A stretch of DNA of 15,705 bases from Litorimonas sp964414555 (GTDB taxonomy: Bacteria; Pseudomonadota; Alphaproteobacteria; Caulobacterales; Maricaulaceae). Below the pieces are notes generated by a model that was not told where the DNA came from, searched no databases, and saw only the letters and a list, made by a program, of their open reading frames with translations. Location of the stretch: assembly GCA_964414555.1 (NCBI GenBank), contig CAYPWW010000060.1, positions 1-15,705 of the forward strand. The letters are read 5' to 3'. Within the stretch, counting starts at the first letter, position 1; the number at the start of each line of letters is the position of its first letter. A program made the translations under genes and the position numbers. Shown piece by piece: positions 1 to 6,734 of this stretch.

Positions 1-50
1 GGTTGAGAGATGAAACCAACTGTCGTTTTGTCATCTTGCGATGATCACTG

Positions 51-77
51 ACGTTGTGAAGCAAAGCTTCACAGCGT
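51..77 (-). repeat. 12-bp hairpin close to the 16S start
   Basis: A near-perfect inverted repeat: TGTGAAGC (55-62), loop AAA, GCTTCACA (66-73), extended by four more pairs (51-54 with 74-77, one of them G-T). It would fold stably in the precursor rRNA about 50 nt before the 16S gene. No T-run follows, so it is not an intrinsic terminator. It may be a processing or folding element. Confidence 0.55.
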
Positions 78-252
78 TTGTGCGTTTCAAAGAAATAACG
101 AAAACCACAATCATGATCCGAAGATCAATCAAGCGATTTATCATTATCTTATGAAAAGAAACGTCAACAACAGTCGTTCAATGATGTGCAGTGTGTTACC
201 ACATCTGCTCACGTCCGAACGCCGCCTGCGTCTCTCTTCCCAATATTCACGA

Positions 253-264
253 TGTAAAACAGCT
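253..264 (-). promoter_or_regulatory. boxA-like antitermination element
   Basis: The minus strand reads AGCTGTTTTACA followed by TCGTGAATA. This matches 9 of 12 positions of the bacterial boxA consensus TGCTCTTTAACA, which binds NusB/NusE (S10) to make rRNA transcription resistant to termination. Its place between the promoter and the 16S start is what is expected. Confidence 0.5.
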
Positions 265-290
265 GGATGGAGGTTGTGACCTCTTTCCAA

Positions 291-318
291 ATTAAAAGCC
301 CCGCTCGAAAGAGGGGCT
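291..318 (-). terminator. Terminator-like hairpin in the rRNA leader
   Basis: An AGCCCC...GGGGCT stem with an inner CTC/GAG extension and a four-base loop (297-318) is followed on the minus strand by TTTTAATTT. It lies only about 40-60 nt downstream of the predicted start and before the boxA-like element. On the plus strand no T-run follows, so it works as a terminator only in the rRNA direction. It may be an attenuator or simply leader structure. Confidence 0.5.
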
Positions 319-362
319 CCCGTTGCTCGCCGATTGACTGTGTGTCTCTCAGCGAGGAGCGC

Positions 363-412
363 TATATAGGGGGGTGAATTTTTTCTCGCAACACCTTTTT
401 TCACAAAACCGC
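363..412 (-). promoter_or_regulatory. Probable rRNA operon promoter (P1) with A/T-rich upstream element
   Basis: On the minus strand there is TTGCGA (391-386), a 17-base spacer ending in six C residues, and TATATA (368-363). Transcription would start near 356. The sequence upstream of the -35 (392-412) contains GTTTTGTGAAAAAAGG, A/T-rich like an UP element. Spacing and both hexamers are close to the sigma-70 consensus. The promoter points into the leader and away from the alkaline phosphatase gene. Confidence 0.7.
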
Positions 413-470
413 AGAAAAACTGTTTTTCTTGCAGTCAAAGGCAATTGCGCTACGAAAACCGCAGTAAAAC
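405..470. repeat. Direct repeat of 16 bp, exactly 50 bp apart, plus an inverted repeat
   Basis: AAAACCGCAGAAAAAC (405-420) and AAAACCGCAGTAAAAC (455-470) differ at one base and start 50 bp apart, about five helical turns, which would place them on the same DNA face. A separate palindrome AGAAAAAC-T-GTTTTTCT spans 413-429. They sit just upstream of the rRNA promoter and between it and the divergent phosphatase gene, so they could be regulator-binding sites for either. No known operator is recognised. Confidence 0.45.
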
Positions 471-490
471 CGTGTGTTTTGATAGCACGA

Positions 491-499
491 TTATCCACA
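491..499 (+). promoter_or_regulatory. Consensus DnaA box
   Basis: TTATCCACA is an exact match to the classical DnaA box. It is a single copy, 13 bp before the phosphatase start codon and about 100 bp upstream of the rRNA promoter. A 9-mer match somewhere in a window of this size is not very improbable by chance, and no cluster of boxes suggesting an origin is present. Confidence 0.35.
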
Positions 500-511
500 G
501 GACACCCAAAA

Positions 512-1888
512 ATGACCACCAATTTAAGCCAGATCAAACGCGGCGCGCTCTTTTCCATGCTTTCGGCAGCTCTTTTGCAATTCGGATGCGTAGCACAAAG
601 CGACAGTTTTGACAAATCGGTCTCCGATTCCCGCCCCAAAAACGTCATCGTTTTCATCGGTGATGGCATGGGAATCAGCACAGTGACCGCCGGACGGATC
701 TTTGTTGGGCAAGAAATGGGCAAGAAAGGCGAGGCGCATCAGCTCTCTTTTGATGCGTTTGAACAGCTCGCACTGATCAAAACCTATAATACGAACGCGC
801 AGGTTCCCGACTCGGCCGGAACAGCCACGGCAATTCTCAGCGGATATAAGACTAATATCGGCGCCGTGAATGTGCGACCGCAGGAAGATTTAGCGGCAAT
901 GTTGGCAGAAGGCTGCGGCGGCGACGCGCCTGCAACCCTGACAGATAAAGCCAAAGCAGAAGGCATGTCCGTCGGCGTGATCTCCACCGCACGCCTGACG
1001 CACGCCACACCCGCCGTCATGTATGGCCATACGGTCAGTCGCGATATTGAGGCAGACAAAGACCTCGTCGCGCCCTTTGATCTGCCCGGCTGCCAGAGCC
1101 TGTCACAACAATTGATCGAGAGTGACGTCGATATCGCGCTTGGCGGCGGCTCAAAAGAGTTCACGGAAGACCAGATAGCCGCTTGGCCCGGTGCATATGC
1201 CACGAACAAAACAGAAATGGCCGCTGCACCAGCCGACCAGCGCCTGCTGGGCCTGTTCAACCGCTCGCATATGTCGTTCGAGAGCCAACGTCCCCAAACA
1301 GAAGAACCGTCGCTGGCGGAGATGACGACCCTCGCCATAGATCGCCTGTCCAAAGACGAAGACGGATATGTCCTAATGGTCGAGGCAGGCCGGATCGATC
1401 ATGCCCATCACGGCACCAATGCCTATAATGCGCTGAAGGACCTACAAGCGCTAGACACCGCCGTCGCAGCCGCCGTCGCAAAAGCTGGCGATGATACGCT
1501 AATCTTGGTCACAGCCGATCACAGCCATGTCTTCACAATCGCGGGGTATCCGGCACGTGGGAATCCTATTCTGGGCCTGACACGATCAGTCAATCGCGCA
1601 ACCGGCGGCCCAGCGGCAGAGTATGCGTTGGATGCAGATGGCAAGCCCTACACGACGCTTGGCTATCACAACGGCCCAAATGTGCGCGAAGCAGACAGTC
1701 CTTCCCTGACGGACAACGCCGTGCAGGCCCCAGATTATCGCCAGCAAACCGCCGTCAATCTGGGCAGTGAGACCCATGCGGGCGAGGATGTCGCCCTCTA
1801 TGCGACAGGCCCCGGCGCGACAATGTTTAACGGCGTGATGGAGCAAGACGAGATTGGACGCGCCCTCGCCACGATGATCCAAGACTAG
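512..1888 (+). CDS. Alkaline phosphatase, exported, eukaryote-like type
   Basis: A phosphomonoesterase that releases inorganic phosphate from organic phosphates, probably in the periplasm. The 458-residue protein has the full metal and catalytic set: D51 in GDGMG, nucleophile S101 in DSAGTATA, E291/D296/H300 in EAGRIDHAHH, D336-H337 in TADHSHVF and H422 in ETHAGED. From memory, the spacing (50 residues from Asp to Ser; 5 and 4 between the E/D/H ligands) and motif wording match animal tissue-nonspecific/placental phosphatases more closely than E. coli PhoA. The N-terminus has a hydrophobic segment ending at C26. QFGC is a poor lipobox, so lipidation is uncertain. The start at 512 is chosen because AGGA lies 9 bases upstream and the signal peptide begins there; an in-frame ATG at 374 would put 46 residues over promoter-region DNA. 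No clear PhoB box was found. The next gene begins 35 bases downstream, so they may be cotranscribed. Confidence 0.93.
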   Translation: MTTNLSQIKRGALFSMLSAALLQFGCVAQSDSFDKSVSDSRPKNVIVFIGDGMGISTVTAGRIFVGQEMGKKGEAHQLSFDAFEQLALIKTYNTNAQVPDSAGTATAILSGYKTNIGAVNVRPQEDLAAMLAEGCGGDAPATLTDKAKAEGMSVGVISTARLTHATPAVMYGHTVSRDIEADKDLVAPFDLPGCQSLSQQLIESDVDIALGGGSKEFTEDQIAAWPGAYATNKTEMAAAPADQRLLGLFNRSHMSFESQRPQTEEPSLAEMTTLAIDRLSKDEDGYVLMVEAGRIDHAHHGTNAYNALKDLQALDTAVAAAVAKAGDDTLILVTADHSHVFTIAGYPARGNPILGLTRSVNRATGGPAAEYALDADGKPYTTLGYHNGPNVREADSPSLTDNAVQAPDYRQQTAVNLGSETHAGEDVALYATGPGATMFNGVMEQDEIGRALATMIQD

Positions 1889-1923
1889 ACCTCCCGGCAA
1901 GACACGCAGAGCGGTCTTTATAT

Positions 1924-2675
1924 ATGTCGGAAAATTTGGACACGCCTTTACGCGGCCCACGGCGGCGCGATCTCTTGAAAACAGCGCTCTGGCCGTGGGA
2001 AGCCCGCGGCCTGCCGCGCGCGATCCGAGAGGTCACGCCCCGTGTCGAGAACCAACCACCTGTCATGGTTATTCCCGGGCTTTACGCGAGCGACCGAACT
2101 CTGCGTCCGTTGCGCAGATATCTGCAAAATGCAGGCTATCACGCGCAAGGCTGGGGAATGGGGCGCAATCTGGCGGGGCGCGAGCACCCCAGCACGCAAG
2201 CAGACTTGGCTCCAAGCTGGGATTTCGCGCCGGCCCGCACGCAAGAAAACGGCGAGGCAAATGTCCCCGCCCTTGCAGATCGTCTAGGCGCGCATGTCCG
2301 CGCGACGTCAGAGCGACTTGACCAACCTCTCTCACTCGTCGGGTGGAGCCTTGGAGGATACTTGGCGCGCGAGGCCGCGCGGGACCTGCCCGATCACGTC
2401 AACGCGGTTATCACACTGGGCAGCCCCCTGATCGGCGGGCCGAAATATACGCTGCTGAACAAGCGCTTCGCCCGGCGCGGCGTAGACGTGGATTGGATCG
2501 ACGCGCAAACCCGGGCGCGCCACGATGAACCCCTGCGATGCGCCGTTACCTCAATCTATTCAAAGACAGATGCCGTCGTGCATTGGTCTGCCTCCTTGGA
2601 TCGCTGGACGCCGGGCGCGAGGCACTTCGAGGTCGGCTGCAGCCATGCGGCGCTCGGCTTTCATCCGCCAGCCTT
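1924..2675 (+). CDS. Alpha/beta hydrolase (lipase/esterase-like), 3' end lost in N gap
   Basis: About 250 residues are visible. They contain an oxyanion-strand motif VMVIPGLYASD (47-57), nucleophile S142 in GWSLGG, probable acid D216 in SKTDAVV and probable catalytic H241 in GCSHAALGFHP. The triad is therefore complete and probably only a short C-terminal tail falls in the gap. The pattern fits serine esterases/lipases of the alpha/beta hydrolase fold; the substrate is unknown. There is no signal peptide, but an RRRDLLK stretch (13-19) followed by a short hydrophobic patch resembles a weak twin-arginine start, too weak to claim. No good ribosome-binding site precedes the ATG. The stop codon is not visible, and reading through the Ns into the next gene is artefactual. 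Confidence 0.8.
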
Positions 2676-2775
2676 NNNNNNNNNNNNNNNNNNNNNNNNN
2701 NNNNNNNNNNNNNNNNNNNNNNNNNNNNNNNNNNNNNNNNNNNNNNNNNNNNNNNNNNNNNNNNNNNNNNNNNNN
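2676..2775. other. Assembly gap of 100 N
   Basis: A run of exactly 100 N, the usual placeholder for a scaffold gap of unknown size. It removes the end of the upstream hydrolase and the start codon of the downstream carbonic anhydrase-like gene. The true distance, and whether another small gene lies inside, cannot be known from this sequence. Confidence 0.97.
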
Positions 2776-3612
2776 ACAACGACAACCCTGACAGGACTTT
2801 TGGGCGGTGCGGCGCTCGCGCTGTCAGCCTGTTCCGCCAACGACTCAACAACAACCGACACGCCAAAAGCCAAGACAGAAATGGCCAGCGCGGATGGTCC
2901 ACTTTGCTTGGCCAGCGGCCCACAGACACCTCGCGATATTTCTAATCGCTCTGGCTTGAATGATGTCATGTTCGGCATGGCGCCAGCGTCAACGCAAATG
3001 AACCTCTGCAACATCCACACACACACGAATGCCGAGCACAAAGGCCCAGGATTTGAGATGTTCGTCAATGATAGCGATTACGGCGGATATGCCTGTAACG
3101 CCACGGCTGATCTGACCGACGCAGAACTGGCGCCGTATGACAGCCGCTATGGCCAAGTTGAATCCGGCAACACGATTGAGGTCCACTGGGTTCACACATC
3201 CTGCGACACAACCCCGGGCGAAGGCCTTGGTGCCTGTGTGCCAGAGACCTGTACGGACCCTGTTCTGCGGGTTGAAACGCAAGTCTTCCTGCTGGTCAAT
3301 GATCGCAATGCAGCTGATTTCACGGATTACGCCTATATGGGTAATCAAGTGAGCGGAAAGCATCAGCCTAAGACGTTGCCAACAGGCACAGGTTCGCCTG
3401 TTGTCTTCCGCGGATCGACAACTGGGCCAAGCTATAACCAGTCGGTTTGTTCGCCTGCGCAAGTCACATGGTCTGTGCGTCCACAGTGTCAGAAGCTCGA
3501 CATCGCCTCGCTTGACGCGTGGATGGACTCAGACACAGCATTCAAAGAAAAGAAGAGCCACGGCGTTCGCCAGCTCGTCACAGCCCCAGAGCTGCTCTCG
3601 AATATGGACTAG
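2776..3612 (+). CDS. Delta-class carbonic anhydrase-like lipoprotein (5' end missing)
   Basis: The probable reaction is reversible hydration of CO2 to bicarbonate outside the cytoplasm. The 278 visible residues begin within a signal peptide: a hydrophobic run ends in LSAC, a good lipobox, with lipidated Cys at visible residue 19, so only a few N-terminal residues are missing. The core holds the His-rich NIHTHTNAEHKG (H81, H83, H88), EVHWVHTSC (H137, H140) and a QVFLLVND strand, which I recognise as the pattern of the delta carbonic anhydrase family known from diatoms and dinoflagellates and also found in bacteria. The His residues are candidate zinc ligands. Eight further cysteines (44, 78, 107, 143, 154, 159, 225, 238) suggest disulfides, consistent with export. 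A strong terminator follows directly. The assignment is by motif memory; activity is inferred. Confidence 0.75.
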   Translation, partial: TTTTLTGLLGGAALALSACSANDSTTTDTPKAKTEMASADGPLCLASGPQTPRDISNRSGLNDVMFGMAPASTQMNLCNIHTHTNAEHKGPGFEMFVNDSDYGGYACNATADLTDAELAPYDSRYGQVESGNTIEVHWVHTSCDTTPGEGLGACVPETCTDPVLRVETQVFLLVNDRNAADFTDYAYMGNQVSGKHQPKTLPTGTGSPVVFRGSTTGPSYNQSVCSPAQVTWSVRPQCQKLDIASLDAWMDSDTAFKEKKSHGVRQLVTAPELLSNMD

Positions 3613-3635
3613 TTCCATACCGTTCCCCCCAACGA

Positions 3636-3664
3636 AACCTCGCCCTGTGTGGCGGGGTTTTTTT
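3636..3664 (+). terminator. Intrinsic terminator after the carbonic anhydrase-like gene
   Basis: AACCTCGCC (3636-3644), six-base loop, GGCGGGGTT (3651-3659): a 9-bp stem with one G-T pair, followed by an unbroken T-run to 3664. It closes the plus-strand block; its T-run overlaps the stop codon of the convergent gene at 3663-3665. Confidence 0.88.
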
Positions 3665-4910
3665 ATGGGCGGTCGTCGCGTGTCTGTTCCAATGTCAGCG
3701 CTTGAAACGCATCGTGTAGCGGCGGGTCTTCAGGACCAGAGAACATTTGCAACATAATAATGCCGATCGCGTCGTTCTCAGGATCGATCCAGAAATTTGT
3801 GCGCGCGGCACCGCCCCATCCGAATTGCCCGGGGTAACGGCCCGTCTCCGCATTCTCGCTAAGCTGGACCGAACCGCCATAGCCAAAGCCTGCGCCGGAG
3901 CCCTCGCCAACCCAGGGCAGTAATGACGGCGTTGCGCCCAGATGATCCGTCTTCATCAGACGAACAGTTTCAGCCGCCAAAACACGCGTGCCTTTATACT
4001 CGCCCTCATTCAGCAGCATGCGCGCGAATTTCAGCCAATCATCTGTTGTCGAGACCAAACCGCCGCCGCCAGACTGCATCGCGTTTTCAACGGTAAAGTC
4101 AGACGTCTGCGCATCATCGGCCAAGGTGAAACTGCCGTCTTGGCCCTGCATGTAATTCGAGGCAAAGCGCGGCTTTTGATCCGCCGTGACGTAAAACCCT
4201 GTCTCGGTCATGCCGAGCGGTTCAAAGAAGCGGGCCTCGAATAGATCGCCCAAGGGTGCCCCTTCGACGACTTCCGCGATCTGGCCGAGCACATCGATGG
4301 AGAAGGAGTAAAACCACTGCTCGCCCGGCTGGCCCAACAAGGGCAGCATCGCCAGCTTGTCCATCGTCGCGGACATCGGCTGATCTAGCGCAAATAAATC
4401 CGCAGCGCCCCAAGCGTCTTCGATCGGATTGCCGCCGAATATCCCATACGCCATGCCGGCGCGATGAAGCAGAAGATCCTCGACCGTCATCGGACGGGCT
4501 TGTTCTGCATAGCTGGGCGTCCCGTCCTCCCTGATAGAGACAACCTTCATCTGCGCGAGCTGTGGGATATATTTCGCCGCTGGGTCATCGAGGGCGATCT
4601 TGCCCTCATGCACCAAGGCCATGATGAGCGCAGAGGTCATCGGCTTTGTCATCGAGTAAACACGGTAGACCGTATCATCCGCCACCGGCACATTGCGCTC
4701 GCGATCTGCCAGCCCGAATTGATTGCGATAGACAACCTGCCCCTCGTCAAACACCAGCGCTTGCACACCGATAACGTCGCCGTTTTCCACGGCCTCTAAG
4801 AGCAGCGCGTCCATCGCGGCTGTATCAAAATCTGGCGCAGGCGGCGCGGAGGAGCATCCCAGCAAGGTAAGAACGGACAGAGAGACTAGTGCGTGTTTGA
4901 TCATGGGCAT
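3663..4910 (-). CDS. Serine hydrolase of the beta-lactamase/EstB-like family, lipoprotein
   Basis: A 415-residue protein with the penicillin-binding-protein/class C beta-lactamase fold: nucleophile S86 and K89 in YSMTKP (SxxK), the second catalytic element Y201-S202 in FYSFSIDVLG, and a C-terminal FGWGGAARTNFW segment near the third motif. The family includes esterases such as EstB, D-aminopeptidases and carboxypeptidase-like enzymes. The YSM-K and DVLG wording is closer to esterases than to resistance beta-lactamases, so antibiotic resistance should not be inferred. The N-terminus is a lipoprotein signal peptide with lipobox LLGC (C19), so it probably acts at the membrane facing the periplasm. 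Translation may instead begin at the second ATG (4904), two codons later. Neither start has a clear ribosome-binding site. It converges on the upstream terminator and diverges from the gene at 4977. Confidence 0.85.
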   Translation of the reverse strand: MPMIKHALVSLSVLTLLGCSSAPPAPDFDTAAMDALLLEAVENGDVIGVQALVFDEGQVVYRNQFGLADRERNVPVADDTVYRVYSMTKPMTSALIMALVHEGKIALDDPAAKYIPQLAQMKVVSIREDGTPSYAEQARPMTVEDLLLHRAGMAYGIFGGNPIEDAWGAADLFALDQPMSATMDKLAMLPLLGQPGEQWFYSFSIDVLGQIAEVVEGAPLGDLFEARFFEPLGMTETGFYVTADQKPRFASNYMQGQDGSFTLADDAQTSDFTVENAMQSGGGGLVSTTDDWLKFARMLLNEGEYKGTRVLAAETVRLMKTDHLGATPSLLPWVGEGSGAGFGYGGSVQLSENAETGRYPGQFGWGGAARTNFWIDPENDAIGIIMLQMFSGPEDPPLHDAFQALTLEQTRDDRP

Positions 4911-4976
4911 ATCTGTGAGGGGTTATACGCAAAGGTCAAGTTGCCAGCGGCCGCCTTGTGACGCTATGCGCAAAAT
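4911..4976. promoter_or_regulatory. Divergent intergenic region with weak promoter candidates
   Basis: This 66-bp gap must hold both promoters. Plus-strand candidate: TTGCCA (4941-4946), 18 bases, TATGCG (4965-4970), ending 6 bases before the ATG at 4977. Minus-strand candidate -10: TATAAC (4927-4922), 11 bases from the ATG at 4910, with no good -35. Neither gene has a ribosome-binding site, so both mRNAs could be leaderless or nearly so. This is inference from weak motifs. Confidence 0.3.
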
Positions 4977-5780
4977 ATGGGTTGGCTCATAAAATGTCTC
5001 TTGACCACATTAGGGCTATATTTGGCCCTGATGGCCATCGCCTTTTTTGGGCAGCGAAAGCTGCTCTATTTTCCGCCAGCAGATTATATCTCGCCCGAAC
5101 AAGCGAAACTGCCTTTGCAGGAGATCACAACGTCGGAAGGTCATCTCGGCTGGTATGCCCCGCCCCGTGACGGGCAATCAGTCGTCATGGTGTTTCACGG
5201 CAATGCATCGGACATCGGATCTAACACGCATATCTTCCGAGACTTGCTGGCACAGGGTCATGGCGTGTTCAGCGTCGGCTATCCCGGTTATCCCGGAAAC
5301 GCAGAGACGGCCCCCACGCAGCAAGGTTTAACCCGAGCGGCCCAATCCCAATATGACTGGCTCCGCGCGCAGGACGTGTCGGCAGATCGCATCATCTTTT
5401 ACGGCACATCTTTGGGCAGCGGCGTCGCGGCGCAGCTGTCACGCACCCGCCCGCCCGCGCTGTTGGTCATGGACGCGCCGTTTAATTCTGTGCTCGACAT
5501 AGCGCGGGCGCAGACACGGATCCTGCCCGTTCGCCTTTTACTTCGGGACACATGGCGCTCTGATCTGGCGCTCGCCGCATATGATGGACCGCTGATCTGG
5601 ATTCACGGCGACCGCGACGCCGTCATTCCGGTTCAGCAAGGCCGCAAGCTTTACGACAGCTATGACGGCCCAAAATCCGCACATATCATTTCTGGCAGTG
5701 GCCACGCCGGAAACTGGGCCTTGGGCGGGCGCGACATCGTCTTGCGCGCCTTAGCCAATCCTTCAGACCTAACCCCGTAA
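4977..5780 (+). CDS. Membrane-anchored alpha/beta hydrolase, BEM46/ABHD13-like
   Basis: A 267-residue protein with one N-terminal membrane segment (about 5-25) followed by an alpha/beta hydrolase domain: the oxyanion motif VFHGNASD (72-79), nucleophile S145 in GTSLGSG, acid D214 in HGDRDAVIP and H243 in GSGHAGNW. The QRKLLYFP segment after the anchor, the NASD motif and the GYPGYP strand are typical of the BEM46/ABHD13/ABHD17-like group, whose bacterial substrates are mostly unknown. The stop is 9 bases before the ABC ATPase start, so it is probably cotranscribed with the ABC exporter. The start lacks a Shine-Dalgarno sequence. Confidence 0.88.
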   Translation: MGWLIKCLLTTLGLYLALMAIAFFGQRKLLYFPPADYISPEQAKLPLQEITTSEGHLGWYAPPRDGQSVVMVFHGNASDIGSNTHIFRDLLAQGHGVFSVGYPGYPGNAETAPTQQGLTRAAQSQYDWLRAQDVSADRIIFYGTSLGSGVAAQLSRTRPPALLVMDAPFNSVLDIARAQTRILPVRLLLRDTWRSDLALAAYDGPLIWIHGDRDAVIPVQQGRKLYDSYDGPKSAHIISGSGHAGNWALGGRDIVLRALANPSDLTP

Positions 5781-5789
5781 AGCGCATTT

Positions 5790-6734
5790 ATGACAACGCC
5801 ACCGCTCTCACTTAACAATGTTTCAAAAACCTTTGGCGGCAAGCCCGCTGTGCGAGATGTCTCATTTACGGTGAACCCCGGAGAGATCGTCGGGTTTTTA
5901 GGCCCGAATGGCGCCGGCAAAACAACAACCCTGCGCATGGCATTGGGGTTGATCAAGCCGGACACGGGAACCGTGAACCTGTTCGGGGAAACGCCGGGCG
6001 AAGCCGCCTTTGGCCGGATCGGGTTTTTGCCCGAAGAACGGGGCCTGTATAAAAAACAAACCGCTCGCGAGAGCATCGCACATATGGCGCGCCTGAACGG
6101 GATCGCCAAACGCGAGGCCTTCACCCTCGCCGATGATCTGCTGCAGCGTTACGGCCTCGGCGAAGCGACGCGAAAAAAGAACAAGGATATGTCCAAGGGC
6201 ATGGCGCAAAAGGTGCAGCTGCTGGCCGCCATCGCGCATGATCCGGAGTTTCATATTTTAGACGAGCCGTTCTCTGGCCTCGACCCTGTCAATCAACAAG
6301 TCCTTGAAGGCATCGTGCGCGAGATCGCCGGCCGCGGGCGCACCATCGTGTTCTCGACCCATGTCATGGAACATGCCGAACGTCTGTGTGACCGGATCAT
6401 CCTGATGGGCGGCGGGTCGAAAGTCTTTGACGGCACAACCGAAGAAGCTCTCGCAATGGCACCGCGCCGCGTCACCGTCGCGTCAGAAGACACACGGCTA
6501 GCAGATTTTATCGCCCCCTTTGCCGAAGACGTCACGGCGGCCAACAACAGCCTGACCCTGACATTAAAGCCCGGTGCACAGGCGCATGACCTGTTGGAAA
6601 AATCCGTCGCAGATGGTGTCCGCCTCTCTCGCTATGAGCCGCAGCGCGCAACCTTGCACGAGGCTTTTGTCGCGCTCGTCGGAGAAGATGTCCGTGCCGA
6701 CATGGAATTGGACCCTGCGGAGGCCGTGGCATGA
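5790..6734 (+). CDS. ABC-2 type exporter ATP-binding protein (NatA-like)
   Basis: A 314-residue cytoplasmic ATPase that would power the permease encoded next. It has Walker A GPNGAGKTT (38-46), a PEERGLY segment (81-87) in the Q-loop region, the signature SKGMAQK (135-141), Walker B HILDEP (155-160) with catalytic E159, the D-loop SGLDP and H-loop H191. PEERGLY and the SKGM signature are typical of the NatA-like branch of ABC-2 exporters, and the extra C-terminal ~100 residues resemble the regulatory tail of that branch. The natural substrate of this pair is not evident; Na+ export is known for Bacillus NatAB but should not be transferred. Its stop overlaps the permease start as ATGA (6731-6734), a mark of translational coupling. 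Confidence 0.93.
   Translation: MTTPPLSLNNVSKTFGGKPAVRDVSFTVNPGEIVGFLGPNGAGKTTTLRMALGLIKPDTGTVNLFGETPGEAAFGRIGFLPEERGLYKKQTARESIAHMARLNGIAKREAFTLADDLLQRYGLGEATRKKNKDMSKGMAQKVQLLAAIAHDPEFHILDEPFSGLDPVNQQVLEGIVREIAGRGRTIVFSTHVMEHAERLCDRIILMGGGSKVFDGTTEEALAMAPRRVTVASEDTRLADFIAPFAEDVTAANNSLTLTLKPGAQAHDLLEKSVADGVRLSRYEPQRATLHEAFVALVGEDVRADMELDPAEAVA

Larger units (their letters stand above)
1..356 (-). other. Precursor rRNA leader upstream of a 16S rRNA gene just off the left edge
   Basis: No protein gene is supported here. Read on the minus strand, the region ends in TTTCATCTCTCAACC, the kind of sequence that directly precedes the TGAGAGTTTGATC start of alphaproteobacterial 16S rRNA, so the 16S gene should begin at or within a few bases outside base 1. 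Upstream on the same strand, in order, are a strong promoter (363-391), a terminator-like hairpin (291-318), a boxA-like element (253-264) and a 12-bp hairpin (51-77). That order fits an rrn operon leader transcribed leftwards. The 16S itself is not visible, so the call rests on the junction sequence and the leader signals. The window edge probably reflects an assembly break at the repeated rRNA operon. Confidence 0.72.

Noticed and set aside
144..167. Second rRNA promoter (P2): TTGACG (167-162) with TGATAA or ATGATA downstream on the minus strand
   Set aside because: The -10 candidates are poor or badly spaced; P1 is much better. Not excluded, but not supportable.
144..404. Minus-strand open frame of 86 residues
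   Set aside because: It lies over the rRNA promoter and leader, has no recognisable family pattern and would cross the hairpin and boxA.
374..511. N-terminal extension of the alkaline phosphatase from an upstream in-frame ATG
   Set aside because: The extra 46 residues fall on A/T-rich repeat and promoter DNA. The ATG at 512 has AGGA upstream and begins a signal peptide.
400..511. PhoB box before the alkaline phosphatase
   Set aside because: No tandem CTGTCAT-like repeats at the required 11-bp spacing; GCAGTCAAAG alone is not enough.
1924..3612. A single 562-residue hydrolase-carbonic anhydrase fusion
   Set aside because: The frame is continuous only because Ns were read through. The downstream part has its own lipoprotein signal peptide.
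3663..4910. Antibiotic-resistance beta-lactamase
   Set aside because: The SxxK and YSF motifs show the fold, but the surrounding wording fits EstB-like esterases better, and the family is mostly not resistance enzymes.
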